Shown: positions 1-6,902, counted from the first letter of the stretch. The stretch is 7,002 bases of DNA from Eubacteriales bacterium (GCA_028703215.1 JAQVNH010000053.1:1-7002); one strand, 5' to 3'. Made by a program: numbers and translations. The notes: generated by a model from the letters alone, not told the origin.

Positions 1-25
1 TATCACCCCCGCTGCCCTTTGTCAA
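1..25 (-). promoter_or_regulatory. Probable sigma-A promoter firing out of the left edge, -10 box truncated
   Basis: On the minus strand a perfect TTGACA (20-25) is followed by exactly 17 bases (3-19) and then TA at 2-1, where the window stops. The spacer ends in TGA, so the start of the -10 would read TGATA, which fits an extended -10 (TGnTATAAT). The promoter lies 30 bases beyond the gyrA hairpin and points the same way as gyrA, so it would start the next unit. In Bacillus subtilis an rRNA operon follows gyrA, and a perfect -35 would suit a stable-RNA promoter, but that is inference: the -10 and the gene are not visible. Confidence 0.5.
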
Positions 26-54
26 CTGTTTTTTATACCTTTTTCGGGGATCGC

Positions 55-125
55 AAAAAGACCGGGGGGACAGGTTTAGTGGCTCTCCTCACGAGAGCCA
101 CTAAACCTGTCCCCCCGGTCTTTTT
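55..125. repeat. Perfect 33-bp inverted repeat (REP/BIME-like palindrome)
   Basis: The left arm (55-87) and right arm (93-125) are exact reverse complements over 33 bases and flank a 5-base loop (88-92, CTCAC). Each arm runs from an A/T run through a six-G/C block and an ACAGG / CCTGT core to an AGTGGCT / AGCCACT end. Positions 96-125 recur at 5432-5461 with 28 of 30 bases identical, so the arm is a dispersed unit and not merely a one-off terminator. Head-to-head pairing of such units is how REP sequences form BIMEs. From general recall, G-run/ACAGG palindromes of this style occur in many Clostridia, often with REP-associated Y1 (RAYT) transposases; no transposase is visible here. Confidence 0.85.
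55..125 (-). terminator. Likely intrinsic terminator of gyrA, formed by the palindromic repeat
   Basis: The hairpin starts three bases after the gyrA TAG stop codon. In the minus-strand transcript the 33-bp stem ends in five U residues drawn from the stem itself. Because the arms are symmetric, the plus-strand transcript would also end in UUUUU, so it could work in both directions. The stem is far longer than an ordinary Rho-independent terminator, so termination may be a secondary use of a mobile repeat. No other terminator is visible between gyrA and the left edge. Confidence 0.6.
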
Positions 126-128
126 ATC

Positions 129-2606
129 CTATTCTTCTATATTATCATTGTCGGCTTCGGGTTGGATAAGACCGACGCCGACGACCTTGATGCCGTCGTC
201 CATCCTCATAAGCGTTACTCCCTGAGTCGTTCTTCCCAGGATGCTGATCTCGCTTACATTCATCCTTATGATCGTGCCGTCAGAGCTTATCAGCATTATT
301 TCATCTTCGTCTTTTACTGACTTTGCGCCGGCGATCAGGCCGGTCTTCTCGGTTATCCTGTACGTGAGGATTCCCTTCCCGCCCCTGGACTGGATCTTGT
401 ATTCATCCAGCTCGGTTCTTTTGCCGAAACCATTTTCGGTTACCGCAAGCAAAGTGGTGTTTTCTTCACATGGCACCATGCTTATAACTTTGTCCTCTTT
501 ATCGAGCCTGATTCCGATAACGCCCTGAGTGTCCCTTCCGATCGGACGGACATTTTTTTCCTTGAAGCGTATCGCGATCCCGTTATTTGTCACAAGCATT
601 ATTGATTTAGTGCCGTCTGTAAGTCTGACTGAAATAAGCTCGTCATCTTCTCTGAGTCTTACTGCAACAAGTCCGCCCTTTCGGATATTGCTGTACTGCA
701 TCAGATCGGTTTTCTTGACAAATCCGCGCATTGTAGCCATCATCAGGTACATATCCTCGCGGAATTCAGACACCGGTATAACCGTTGTGACTTTTTCTTC
801 AGGGTCCAGCATAAGCAAATTGACTATCGCAGTACCTTTGGCGGTGCGTCCGGATGTCGGGATCTGGTAGGCCTTCAGACGGTAAACTCTTCCCCTGTTT
901 GTAAAGAAGAGCAAATGGGCATGGTTGGAGGTTATAAACAGATCCGAAACAAAGTCCTCTTCCCTGGTGCTCAGACCTATGATTCCCTTTCCGCCTCTGT
1001 GCTGGGTCTTATAGGTGTCCGACGGCTGTCGTTTTACATAGCCAAAATGAGTCAGCGTTATCGCGCATTCCTCTTCCTGGATCAGATCCTCCGTTTCGAT
1101 GTCTTCTTCCTCATCGGGCTCGATCTGCGTTCTTCTCTCGTCGCCATATCTTTGTTTTATGTCCGTAAGTTCATCTTTTATTAAGCCCCGGACCATATTT
1201 TCATCTGCCAGCAAAGATTTATAATACTTGATTTTTTCGATAAGTTCGTTAATTTCATCTTCAAGTTTCTGTCTTTCAAGACCCGTAAGTTTGCCGAGTC
1301 GCATTTCAACAATGGCCTGCGCCTGTTTTTCACTGAATTCGAATCTCTGAATCAGATTTTCTTTCGCTGCCGGCTCATTCTGGGAAGCACGGATAATCCT
1401 GATGACCTCGTCGAGGTTGTCGATCGCGATCTTGAGTCCCTCCAGAATGTGCGCCCTTGCCTCAGCCTTGTCGAGCTCAAACTTGGTGCGCCTTGTTATG
1501 ACTTCTTCCTGATGCGCTATATAGTAGTCGAGCATCTGCCTGAGGTTAAGCAGGCGCGGCTCGTACTTGCCCCCCGCAAGCGGGACAAGCGACAATGTAT
1601 TGGCGTTGAATGCCTCCTGCATCGGTGTGTGTTTGTAGAGCTGATTGAGAATGACGCCTGCATTCTGGTCTCTTTTCAGGTCTATCACTATTCTGACCCG
1701 GTCATTCCTGTCGGATTCGTCGTTTATGTCAGAAATGCCTTCCAGCCTCTTGTCTTTGACCAGCTCCGCTATCCGTTCGATCAAACGCGCTTTGTTTACC
1801 TGATAAGGCAATTCGGTCACGATGATCCTTTGTCTTGTTTCGCTGACCTGCTCGATCATAGTTCTTGCACGAACTACGATCCTGCCTTTGCCGGTTTCAT
1901 AGGCGTCTTTGATCCCCTGTTTGCCCAGGATAATGCCGTATGTCGGGAAATCCGGTCCCTTTATGTACTCTGTCAGCTTTTCGAATGTTATTTCAGGATC
2001 GTCGATGACCGCGCAAATGCCGTCGATCACTTCGCCCAGATTATGAGGCGGAATATTTGTCGCCATTCCGACAGCGATCCCCGAAGAGCCGTTGACCAGC
2101 AGATTCGGTATTTTTGAGGGAAGAACGACGGGTTCCATCTCATGATCGTCGTAATTGGATTTAAAATCAACGGTGTCCTTCCGGATATCACCGAGCATTT
2201 CCATTGAAATTTTCTGAAGCCTTGCTTCGGTATACCTCATCGCCGCGGGCGAGTCCCCGTCGATCGACCCGAAATTGCCGTGTCCGTCAACTAGCATGTA
2301 TCTCATTGAAAAATCCTGTGCAAGGCGTACAAGGGAATCGTATACCGCCACGTCGCCGTGCGGATGGAATTTACCCAAAACCTCTCCGACTGTCGTTGCG
2401 CATTTTCTGTGTGCCTTGTCGGGAGTAAATCCCAGCAGGTACATTGCATACAGGATGCGCCTGTGCACCGGTTTAAGTCCGTCTCTGACGTCCGGGAGAG
2501 CTCTGTCGGCTATAACGCTCATCGCATAGTCAATAAAGGACTTCTTCATTTCGGTCTCAATGTTTACAGGTATAAGGTGCAAAGCCCTGTTTTCTGATTC
2601 TGTCAT
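129..2606 (-). CDS. gyrA: DNA gyrase subunit A
   Basis: This is the breakage-reunion subunit of DNA gyrase, which with GyrB (A2B2) introduces negative supercoils using ATP. At 825 residues it is full length for Firmicutes. The winged-helix domain carries RALPDVRDGLKPVHRRILYAM (about 35-55) and the catalytic tyrosine in AMRYTEARL (Y125, Escherichia coli Y122). The tower and coiled-coil follow to about residue 480. An acidic linker (about 497-513) leads to the C-terminal beta-pinwheel, which has a GyrA-box at 535-541 (QHRGGKG, usually QRRGGKG) and a similar QSRGGKG at 739-745; these favour gyrase over ParC. In the quinolone-determining region the serine/threonine at E. coli position 83 is valine (V86), while the acidic residue at 87 is kept (D90). 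The start fits GyrA family N-termini and has a GGAG site 8 bases upstream. It has its own promoter, and gyrB is not in the window. Confidence 0.97.
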   Translation of the reverse strand: MTESENRALHLIPVNIETEMKKSFIDYAMSVIADRALPDVRDGLKPVHRRILYAMYLLGFTPDKAHRKCATTVGEVLGKFHPHGDVAVYDSLVRLAQDFSMRYMLVDGHGNFGSIDGDSPAAMRYTEARLQKISMEMLGDIRKDTVDFKSNYDDHEMEPVVLPSKIPNLLVNGSSGIAVGMATNIPPHNLGEVIDGICAVIDDPEITFEKLTEYIKGPDFPTYGIILGKQGIKDAYETGKGRIVVRARTMIEQVSETRQRIIVTELPYQVNKARLIERIAELVKDKRLEGISDINDESDRNDRVRIVIDLKRDQNAGVILNQLYKHTPMQEAFNANTLSLVPLAGGKYEPRLLNLRQMLDYYIAHQEEVITRRTKFELDKAEARAHILEGLKIAIDNLDEVIRIIRASQNEPAAKENLIQRFEFSEKQAQAIVEMRLGKLTGLERQKLEDEINELIEKIKYYKSLLADENMVRGLIKDELTDIKQRYGDERRTQIEPDEEEDIETEDLIQEEECAITLTHFGYVKRQPSDTYKTQHRGGKGIIGLSTREEDFVSDLFITSNHAHLLFFTNRGRVYRLKAYQIPTSGRTAKGTAIVNLLMLDPEEKVTTVIPVSEFREDMYLMMATMRGFVKKTDLMQYSNIRKGGLVAVRLREDDELISVRLTDGTKSIMLVTNNGIAIRFKEKNVRPIGRDTQGVIGIRLDKEDKVISMVPCEENTTLLAVTENGFGKRTELDEYKIQSRGGKGILTYRITEKTGLIAGAKSVKDEDEIMLISSDGTIIRMNVSEISILGRTTQGVTLMRMDDGIKVVGVGLIQPEADNDNIEE

Positions 2607-2614
2607 TTGTTTTT

Positions 2615-2618
2615 CTCC
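2615..2618 (-). promoter_or_regulatory. gyrA ribosome binding site
   Basis: The minus strand reads ACGGAGAAAAACAAATG, so GGAG stands 8 bases before the ATG. This supports the ATG at 2606 as the gyrA start. Confidence 0.8.
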
Positions 2619-2634
2619 GTCATCGTTTACTCAT

Positions 2635-2650
2635 TATCGATATATCGATA
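2635..2650. repeat. 16-bp perfect palindrome in the gyrA leader
   Basis: TATCGATATATCGATA equals its own reverse complement. It lies between the predicted gyrA transcription start (about 2682) and the ribosome binding site, roughly at +33 to +48. It could bind a dimeric regulator as a roadblock operator, or form a weak 6-bp RNA stem with a UAUA loop. I do not recognise it as the site of a known factor, and a chance palindrome in AT-rich DNA is possible. Confidence 0.45.
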
Positions 2651-2688
2651 CCGGTAATATTTAATATATTTTTTCAATTTCCTGCATC

Positions 2689-2717
2689 ATTGTATAAAAC
2701 TTTACGTGTTCTGTCCA
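2689..2717 (-). promoter_or_regulatory. gyrA promoter, sigma-A type
   Basis: The minus strand carries TGGACA (2712-2717; 5 of 6 to TTGACA), a 17-base spacer, and TACAAT (2689-2694; 5 of 6 to TATAAT). Transcription should start near 2682, giving a leader of about 76 bases. The -35 box begins two bases beyond the rsmG stop codon. No terminator lies between rsmG and gyrA, so gyrA could be read both from this promoter and by read-through from the mnm operon. Confidence 0.75.
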
Positions 2718-2718
2718 A

Positions 2719-3444
2719 TTATTTCAAAGGGCGTTTTGATGGTTTTCCGGCTTTTCGCGGATATTGTTCCGGGACCCGTCCGTTCTTTTTGACAATGACC
2801 AAAGTTCTTTTAAAATCGCTTTGCGGAAGAGTTATTTCAGATATTTCCATGATCTCTCCGCCAAGTATTTCCAGCGCTCCCGCAGCATTATCGCATTCAG
2901 GTCCTGCTTCGGGTCCCTTCATAGCTATAAAAATTCCGCCCGGCTTGATGAGCGGCAGGCAGTATTCCAGCAGAACATCCAAACCGGCAACGGCTCTTGC
3001 GGCAGCGCAGTCGAATTTTTCCCTCAAAACGCTGTACCTACCCGCATCCTCGGCTCTTGAGTGAATAACCTCGGTATTGCATAGCGATAATCTTGCAACA
3101 GTATGGTTAAGAAACTGCACTCTTTTCCCCAGCGAGTCAACAAGAAGGAGCTTGCCGCATTTACCCGCGATTTTGACCGGAATGCCAGGGAAACCTGCTC
3201 CGGTGCCAATATCGGCAAAGCTTGCCGATGATTTCGGCATATATGGAACTATGCTCAGCGAATCAAGAAAATGCTTTATGATTATCTCTTTCTCGTCGGT
3301 TATAGCGGTCAGGTTGATTTTCTCATTCCACTCGAGGAGAAGATCTTTATACGCAATAAACTTCTCCAGCATATCATCATCGAGGGTTACGCCGAATTGC
3401 AGCGCGCCTTCAGCCAGTAATTTCGACAGTTCAGTTCGAGTCAT
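2719..3444 (-). CDS. rsmG: 16S rRNA (guanine-527-N7)-methyltransferase RsmG (GidB)
   Basis: This cytoplasmic enzyme uses S-adenosylmethionine to methylate N7 of G527 in the 530 loop of 16S rRNA; in other bacteria its loss gives low-level streptomycin resistance. The 241 residues match the usual Firmicutes length. Visible motifs are WNEKINLTAI (39-48), KHFLDSL (57-63), the SAM-binding glycine loop DIGTGAGFPG (78-87), VDSLGKR (102-108), SRAED (129-133), the ARAVA segment (149-153) and the basic C-terminus YPRKAGKPSKRPL (228-240). The ATG overlaps the mnmG stop codon as ATGA and is preceded by a strong GGAGG inside the end of mnmG, so translation is probably coupled. The gene ends in TAA just before the gyrA promoter. 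Confidence 0.96.
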   Translation of the reverse strand: MTRTELSKLLAEGALQFGVTLDDDMLEKFIAYKDLLLEWNEKINLTAITDEKEIIIKHFLDSLSIVPYMPKSSASFADIGTGAGFPGIPVKIAGKCGKLLLVDSLGKRVQFLNHTVARLSLCNTEVIHSRAEDAGRYSVLREKFDCAAARAVAGLDVLLEYCLPLIKPGGIFIAMKGPEAGPECDNAAGALEILGGEIMEISEITLPQSDFKRTLVIVKKNGRVPEQYPRKAGKPSKRPLK

Positions 3445-3457
3445 TTTTCTTTCCTCC
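3441..3457 (-). promoter_or_regulatory. ATGA stop/start overlap with rsmG ribosome binding site
   Basis: On the minus strand ATGA (3444-3441) holds both the rsmG start and the mnmG TGA stop. GGAGG (3453-3457) stands 8 bases upstream within the last mnmG codons, in the context ACGGGAGGAAAG. This is the classic arrangement for translational coupling and settles the rsmG start. Confidence 0.85.
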
Positions 3458-5324
3458 CGTATGCCATCTCAAGATAAATCAGCAAAACCGATATGTCAGA
3501 AGGATTTACTCCGGAAATTCTGGAAGCCTGCCCTATCGAATCCGGCCTTATTTTGTCGAGTTTTTGCCTTGCCTCTATCCTCAGACCTTTTATTTCTTTA
3601 TACTTAATATCTCCCGGAATCTGCTTTTTCTCCAGATTTTTGAATTGCTCTATCTGCCGGTTCTGTATTTCAATGTATCCTTCATAACGGATCCTTATCT
3701 CAACCTGCTCGCGTACAAAAAAACCGAGCTCAGGCCTTTCCGGGTCGATTTCTTTAAGACTGTCATAGCTTATTCCCGATCGTTTAAGCAAAGCGCTGAG
3801 CTTGACCCCGGTCGTGATCGGCGCGCTGTTCATCTTTTCAAGAAATGCATTGACTTCAGGCGTAGGCGCCAGAGATTTGCTTTTTAGCCTGCGTACTTCG
3901 TTGTCCACCTGTTTTTTCTTTCCAAGAAATTTTTCAAACCGTTCTTTCGATATCAGACCGACCTCGTACCCGATTTGCGTAAGCCTCATGTCGGCGTTAT
4001 CCTGCCTTAGATGAAGCCTGTACTCGGCACGCGAAGTCATCATGCGATATGGCTCTGTAACTCCTTTTGTCGTCAGATCATCAATCAATACCCCTATATA
4101 TGCCTGTGAGCGGTCGATGATCAGGGGCGGCAATTTCTTTGTTAGCCTTGCCGCATTTATTCCTGCGATTATTCCCTGAGCGGCGGCTTCTTCATATCCT
4201 GAGCTTCCGTTTATCTGTCCTGCCGAAAAAAGTCCGCCAACCGATTTCAGCTCAAGAGAACGCTTCAATTGGAGCGGGTCGATGCAATCGTATTCAATCG
4301 CATAAGCGCTTCTCATTGCGACCGCGTTTTCAAGGCCGGGCAAGGTATGGACCATTTCCACCTGAACATCCTCGGGCAAACTGCTGGACATTCCGTCAAG
4401 ATACACCTCGTGAGTCAGCGTTCCGATCGGCTCGACAAATACCTGATGCCTTTCCCGGTCGGCAAAACGAACTACTTTATCCTCAACCGACGGGCAGTAT
4501 CTCGGCCCGACGCCTTCAATCGTACCGCTGAATAGAGGAGACCTGTGCAGGTTTTTCCGTATGACTTCATGCGTTTTTTCGTTGGTATATGTCATCCAGC
4601 AGGAGATCTGCTCTTTTTCAATAGACTTTGTCTCAAATGAAAACGGCGTAATGACCGGGTCTCCCGGCTGTTCCTCAAGTTTGCTGAAATCTATGCTGCG
4701 GTTGTTCAGCCTGGGAGGAGTTCCTGTTTTAAATCGAAGAAGCGAGATCCCCTGACTGCTCAAACTGTCCGAAAGCTTATTCGCGGGAAAAAGCCCGTCA
4801 GGGCCACCGCTGTAGCTTGTGTCGCCGATTATTATTTTTCCTTTTAAAAACGTTCCGGTCGCCAGGATAGCGGTTTTGCATTCATATACCGCATCGGTAT
4901 GTGTTTTCAGGCCTTTCACTTTTCCGTCTTTAAAAAGCAGCTCAACTACTTCGGCTTGTTTGATATCGAGATTGGGCTGTTTTTCAAGCGCATATTTCAT
5001 CTGCCTCTGGTATTCGCGTCTGTCTATCTGAGCCCTCAGCGAATAAACGGCAGGTCCTTTTGATCTGTTTAGTATTTTCGATTGAATAAGCGTAATGTCC
5101 GCGATTTTGCCCATTTCGCCGCCGAGCGCATCTATTTCCCTTACAAGATGCCCTTTTGCAGTTCCGCCGATATTCGGATTGCACGGCATATTGGCGATGC
5201 TGTCCAGGTTTATCGCAAAGATGATAGTCCTGCATCCCAGCCGAGCTGAAGCAAGGGCCGCCTCACACCCCGCATGGCCTGCGCCTACAACTGCCACATC
5301 ATATTTTCCCGCCTGATATTCCAT
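3441..5324 (-). CDS. mnmG: tRNA uridine-5-carboxymethylaminomethyl modification enzyme, FAD subunit MnmG (GidA)
   Basis: MnmG forms a complex with MnmE and uses FAD, methylenetetrahydrofolate and glycine or ammonium to build the 5-(carboxymethyl)aminomethyl group on U34 of tRNAs that read split codon boxes. The 627 residues match the family. The N-terminus has the dinucleotide-binding loop VVGAGHAG (12-19, GxGxxG). The two conserved cysteines are present in MPCNPNIGG (C48) and GPRYCPSVEDK (C277). The second family signature GQINGSSGYEEAAAQG (369-384) has SS where TT is common. A helical C-terminal domain, which binds MnmE, ends with SGVNPSDISVLLIYLE. The start agrees with family N-termini, but its ribosome site is weak: AAGG occurs both 12 and 2 bases before the ATG, neither well spaced. 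It lies 136 bases after mnmE and overlaps rsmG by four. Confidence 0.97.
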   Translation of the reverse strand: MEYQAGKYDVAVVGAGHAGCEAALASARLGCRTIIFAINLDSIANMPCNPNIGGTAKGHLVREIDALGGEMGKIADITLIQSKILNRSKGPAVYSLRAQIDRREYQRQMKYALEKQPNLDIKQAEVVELLFKDGKVKGLKTHTDAVYECKTAILATGTFLKGKIIIGDTSYSGGPDGLFPANKLSDSLSSQGISLLRFKTGTPPRLNNRSIDFSKLEEQPGDPVITPFSFETKSIEKEQISCWMTYTNEKTHEVIRKNLHRSPLFSGTIEGVGPRYCPSVEDKVVRFADRERHQVFVEPIGTLTHEVYLDGMSSSLPEDVQVEMVHTLPGLENAVAMRSAYAIEYDCIDPLQLKRSLELKSVGGLFSAGQINGSSGYEEAAAQGIIAGINAARLTKKLPPLIIDRSQAYIGVLIDDLTTKGVTEPYRMMTSRAEYRLHLRQDNADMRLTQIGYEVGLISKERFEKFLGKKKQVDNEVRRLKSKSLAPTPEVNAFLEKMNSAPITTGVKLSALLKRSGISYDSLKEIDPERPELGFFVREQVEIRIRYEGYIEIQNRQIEQFKNLEKKQIPGDIKYKEIKGLRIEARQKLDKIRPDSIGQASRISGVNPSDISVLLIYLEMAYGRKEK

Positions 5325-5431
5325 AACCTTATGCTGCCTTTTGTTTATTTTAGTTGCCGAACCATTGTTTTTAGTTACTTTCTCTTAAGGTTTATGTTTT
5401 TGTTCTCCAGGGACTGAGCTGATTTCAAAAA

Positions 5432-5461
5432 AGCCACTAAACCTGTCCCCCTGGTTTTTTT
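5432..5461. repeat. Single-arm copy of the palindromic repeat, fused to the mnmE stop codon
   Basis: This 30-base stretch matches 96-125 at 28 positions; the two differences are both C to T (5452 and 5456). Its T run provides the first base of the mnmE TGA complement at 5461, so the repeat directly abuts the gene end. The opposite arm is missing or decayed: only CCAGGG (5407-5412) could still pair with CCCTGG (5449-5454). In the minus-strand RNA a weak stem (A run and CCA with TGG and U run around 5427-5460) is possible, so it may attenuate between mnmE and mnmG, but it is not a strong terminator. Confidence 0.8.
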
Positions 5462-6849
5462 CATTTTCCAACACAGAAGCGGGTGAAGATCTCGTTGATC
5501 ACAGCTTCGCTGACGCTTTCGCCGGTTATTTCCCCAATGAACTGCGCGGCGTCTCTGATGTCCATTGTCATGATGTCAAGAGGCATACCTTCATTATAGG
5601 CTTCCATCGCATGCTCAAGACTTGCTCTTGCCTTTTCCGCGAGCATTTTATGTCTGATGTTTGTCAGCAACACGTCCGGATCGTTCTCAAGGTTCCCCGC
5701 CATAAATAATTCGGCAATTTTATTTTCCAGCATGTCTATTCCTTTGTCTTGCGTCAGGGATGTTTCGACTACCGTTCTTCCCTCCGGGATCAAAGACCTT
5801 GTCGAGAGCCCCGCCTCTCCGATGTCAGCGGCGTTGTCGATCTTGTTTATTACGATTATATGCCTGCGTCCGGAGAGGTCGCTGATAAGTTTGATTTCAT
5901 CCGCATTTGGCTTTACTTCGGCTTCAAGCATAAGGATTATCAGGTCGGCATCTTCCATTTCGGTCATCGTTTTCTCCACTCCGAGCTTTTCGATGACATC
6001 CGCCGTCTCCCTTATCCCGGCGGTATCTACGATCCTTACCGGCATGCCCTTGATGCTGATATATTCGTCGATTATATCACGGGTGGTGCCGGGTATGTCA
6101 GTGACAAGCGCTTTGTCTTTGCCTGTAAGATAGTTTAGAAGCGACGACTTGCCGACGTTCGGGCGCCCTGCAATAACAACGTTTATACCCTCTCTCAGTA
6201 TCCTCCCTCTCTCAAACTGCTTAAGGAGCTTATCAAGCAGCGCATTGATGCCCTTGATTTCGAAGGAGACTGTTTCGCCTGTCGCGGCTTCAAGGTCATG
6301 CTCGGGATAATCAACGGTTACTTCTATTCTCGCAAGCAGTTCTATCAGCTTGCTTCGGACTTCGTTCAAGATCCTCGACAGCTTTCCTTCCAGCTGTTTT
6401 ACGGCGGTTTTTGAACCAAGCTCGGTTTTTGAATTGATCAGATCTATAACGGCTTCCGCTTGAGCAAGGTCTATTCTCCCGTTCAGAAAAGCCCTTTTTG
6501 TAAACTCGCCCGCTTCCGCTGGCCTTGCGCCCATTTTCAGCAGCAATGCCAGGATCCTTCCTTGAACGACAAGCCCCCCGTGGCAATCTATCTCCACGAT
6601 GTCTTCCGCGGTAAATGTGTTGGGAGCGCCCATTTTCAGCAGCACTACCTCGTCAATGATTTCTCCTGTTTCCGGTTCCACGATCGTGCCGCAGGCAGCT
6701 TTATGATCAGGGATGCCTTGAAAACTACCCGCTCCCCTGAATATTTTTGCCGCAATGTCGAATGACGATTGCCCGCTCATCCTTACAACAGCTATCGCTC
6801 CCGTTCCGTAAGGAGTTGATATTGCCGCAATAGTATCCTTGTCCGCCAT
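5461..6849 (-). CDS. mnmE: tRNA modification GTPase MnmE (TrmE/ThdF)
   Basis: MnmE is the potassium-activated dimeric GTPase that works with MnmG on U34 of tRNA. From the ATG at 6849 it has 462 residues, the usual length. The N-terminal tetrahydrofolate-binding domain begins DTIAAISTPYGTGAIAVVR. A helical domain follows, and the Ras-like G domain shows G1 GRPNVGKS (228-235, with the K-loop asparagine N231), G2 DIPGTTRD (251-258), G3 DTAG (275-278), the catalytic glutamate E287 (E. coli E282) and G4 NKID (335-338). The C-terminus FCVGK keeps the conserved cysteine (C459) of the usual CIGK motif. An in-frame ATG at 6867 would add six residues but has no ribosome site, while the 6849 ATG has GGAG at 6 bases, so I prefer the shorter form. 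It heads the mnmE-mnmG-rsmG cluster. Confidence 0.97.
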   Translation of the reverse strand: MADKDTIAAISTPYGTGAIAVVRMSGQSSFDIAAKIFRGAGSFQGIPDHKAACGTIVEPETGEIIDEVVLLKMGAPNTFTAEDIVEIDCHGGLVVQGRILALLLKMGARPAEAGEFTKRAFLNGRIDLAQAEAVIDLINSKTELGSKTAVKQLEGKLSRILNEVRSKLIELLARIEVTVDYPEHDLEAATGETVSFEIKGINALLDKLLKQFERGRILREGINVVIAGRPNVGKSSLLNYLTGKDKALVTDIPGTTRDIIDEYISIKGMPVRIVDTAGIRETADVIEKLGVEKTMTEMEDADLIILMLEAEVKPNADEIKLISDLSGRRHIIVINKIDNAADIGEAGLSTRSLIPEGRTVVETSLTQDKGIDMLENKIAELFMAGNLENDPDVLLTNIRHKMLAEKARASLEHAMEAYNEGMPLDIMTMDIRDAAQFIGEITGESVSEAVINEIFTRFCVGK

Positions 6850-6855
6850 TTCTTT

Positions 6856-6859
6856 CTCC
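6856..6859 (-). promoter_or_regulatory. mnmE ribosome binding site that decides the start
   Basis: The minus strand reads ACGGAGAAAGAAATG, so GGAG is 6 bases before the ATG at 6849. Upstream of the in-frame ATG at 6867 the sequence is AT-rich with no purine-rich site. The same ACGGAGAAA string precedes gyrA, which supports it as a true site. Confidence 0.75.
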
Positions 6860-6902
6860 GTCAGCATTTGTTTATATTGCCGATATTTTTTCTTACAGCT
6901 TT

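Noticed and set aside
55..125. CRISPR repeat or phage attachment site
   Set aside because: There are only two copies 5.3 kb apart, with no spacer array, integrase or tRNA nearby; a REP-like repeat explains it better.
19..225. Plus-strand open frame running through the palindrome
   Set aside because: Its middle is only the translated inverted repeat and the rest is antisense to the gyrA 3' end, so it is not a credible gene.
1449..2117. 222-codon plus-strand open frame
   Set aside because: It lies wholly antisense to the conserved gyrA region and its translation has no recognisable motif or ribosome site; it is a shadow of gyrA codon bias.
2654..2676. AT-rich run in the gyrA leader as a DnaA-unwinding or origin element
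   Set aside because: No DnaA boxes (TTATCCACA-like) are visible near it and it is short; it is better seen as ordinary leader sequence.
3077..3607. 176-codon plus-strand open frame across the rsmG-mnmG junction
   Set aside because: It is antisense to two certain genes, and its low-complexity translation rich in S, L and F is typical of a complement frame.
5325..5431. Separate mnmG promoter in the mnmE-mnmG gap
   Set aside because: TAAAAT occurs in the gap but no acceptable -35 lies at 16-18 bases, so I could not support a promoter; mnmG may rely on read-through from mnmE.
5657..6133. 158-codon plus-strand open frame
   Set aside because: It is antisense to the mnmE G domain, S/I-rich, with no family features.
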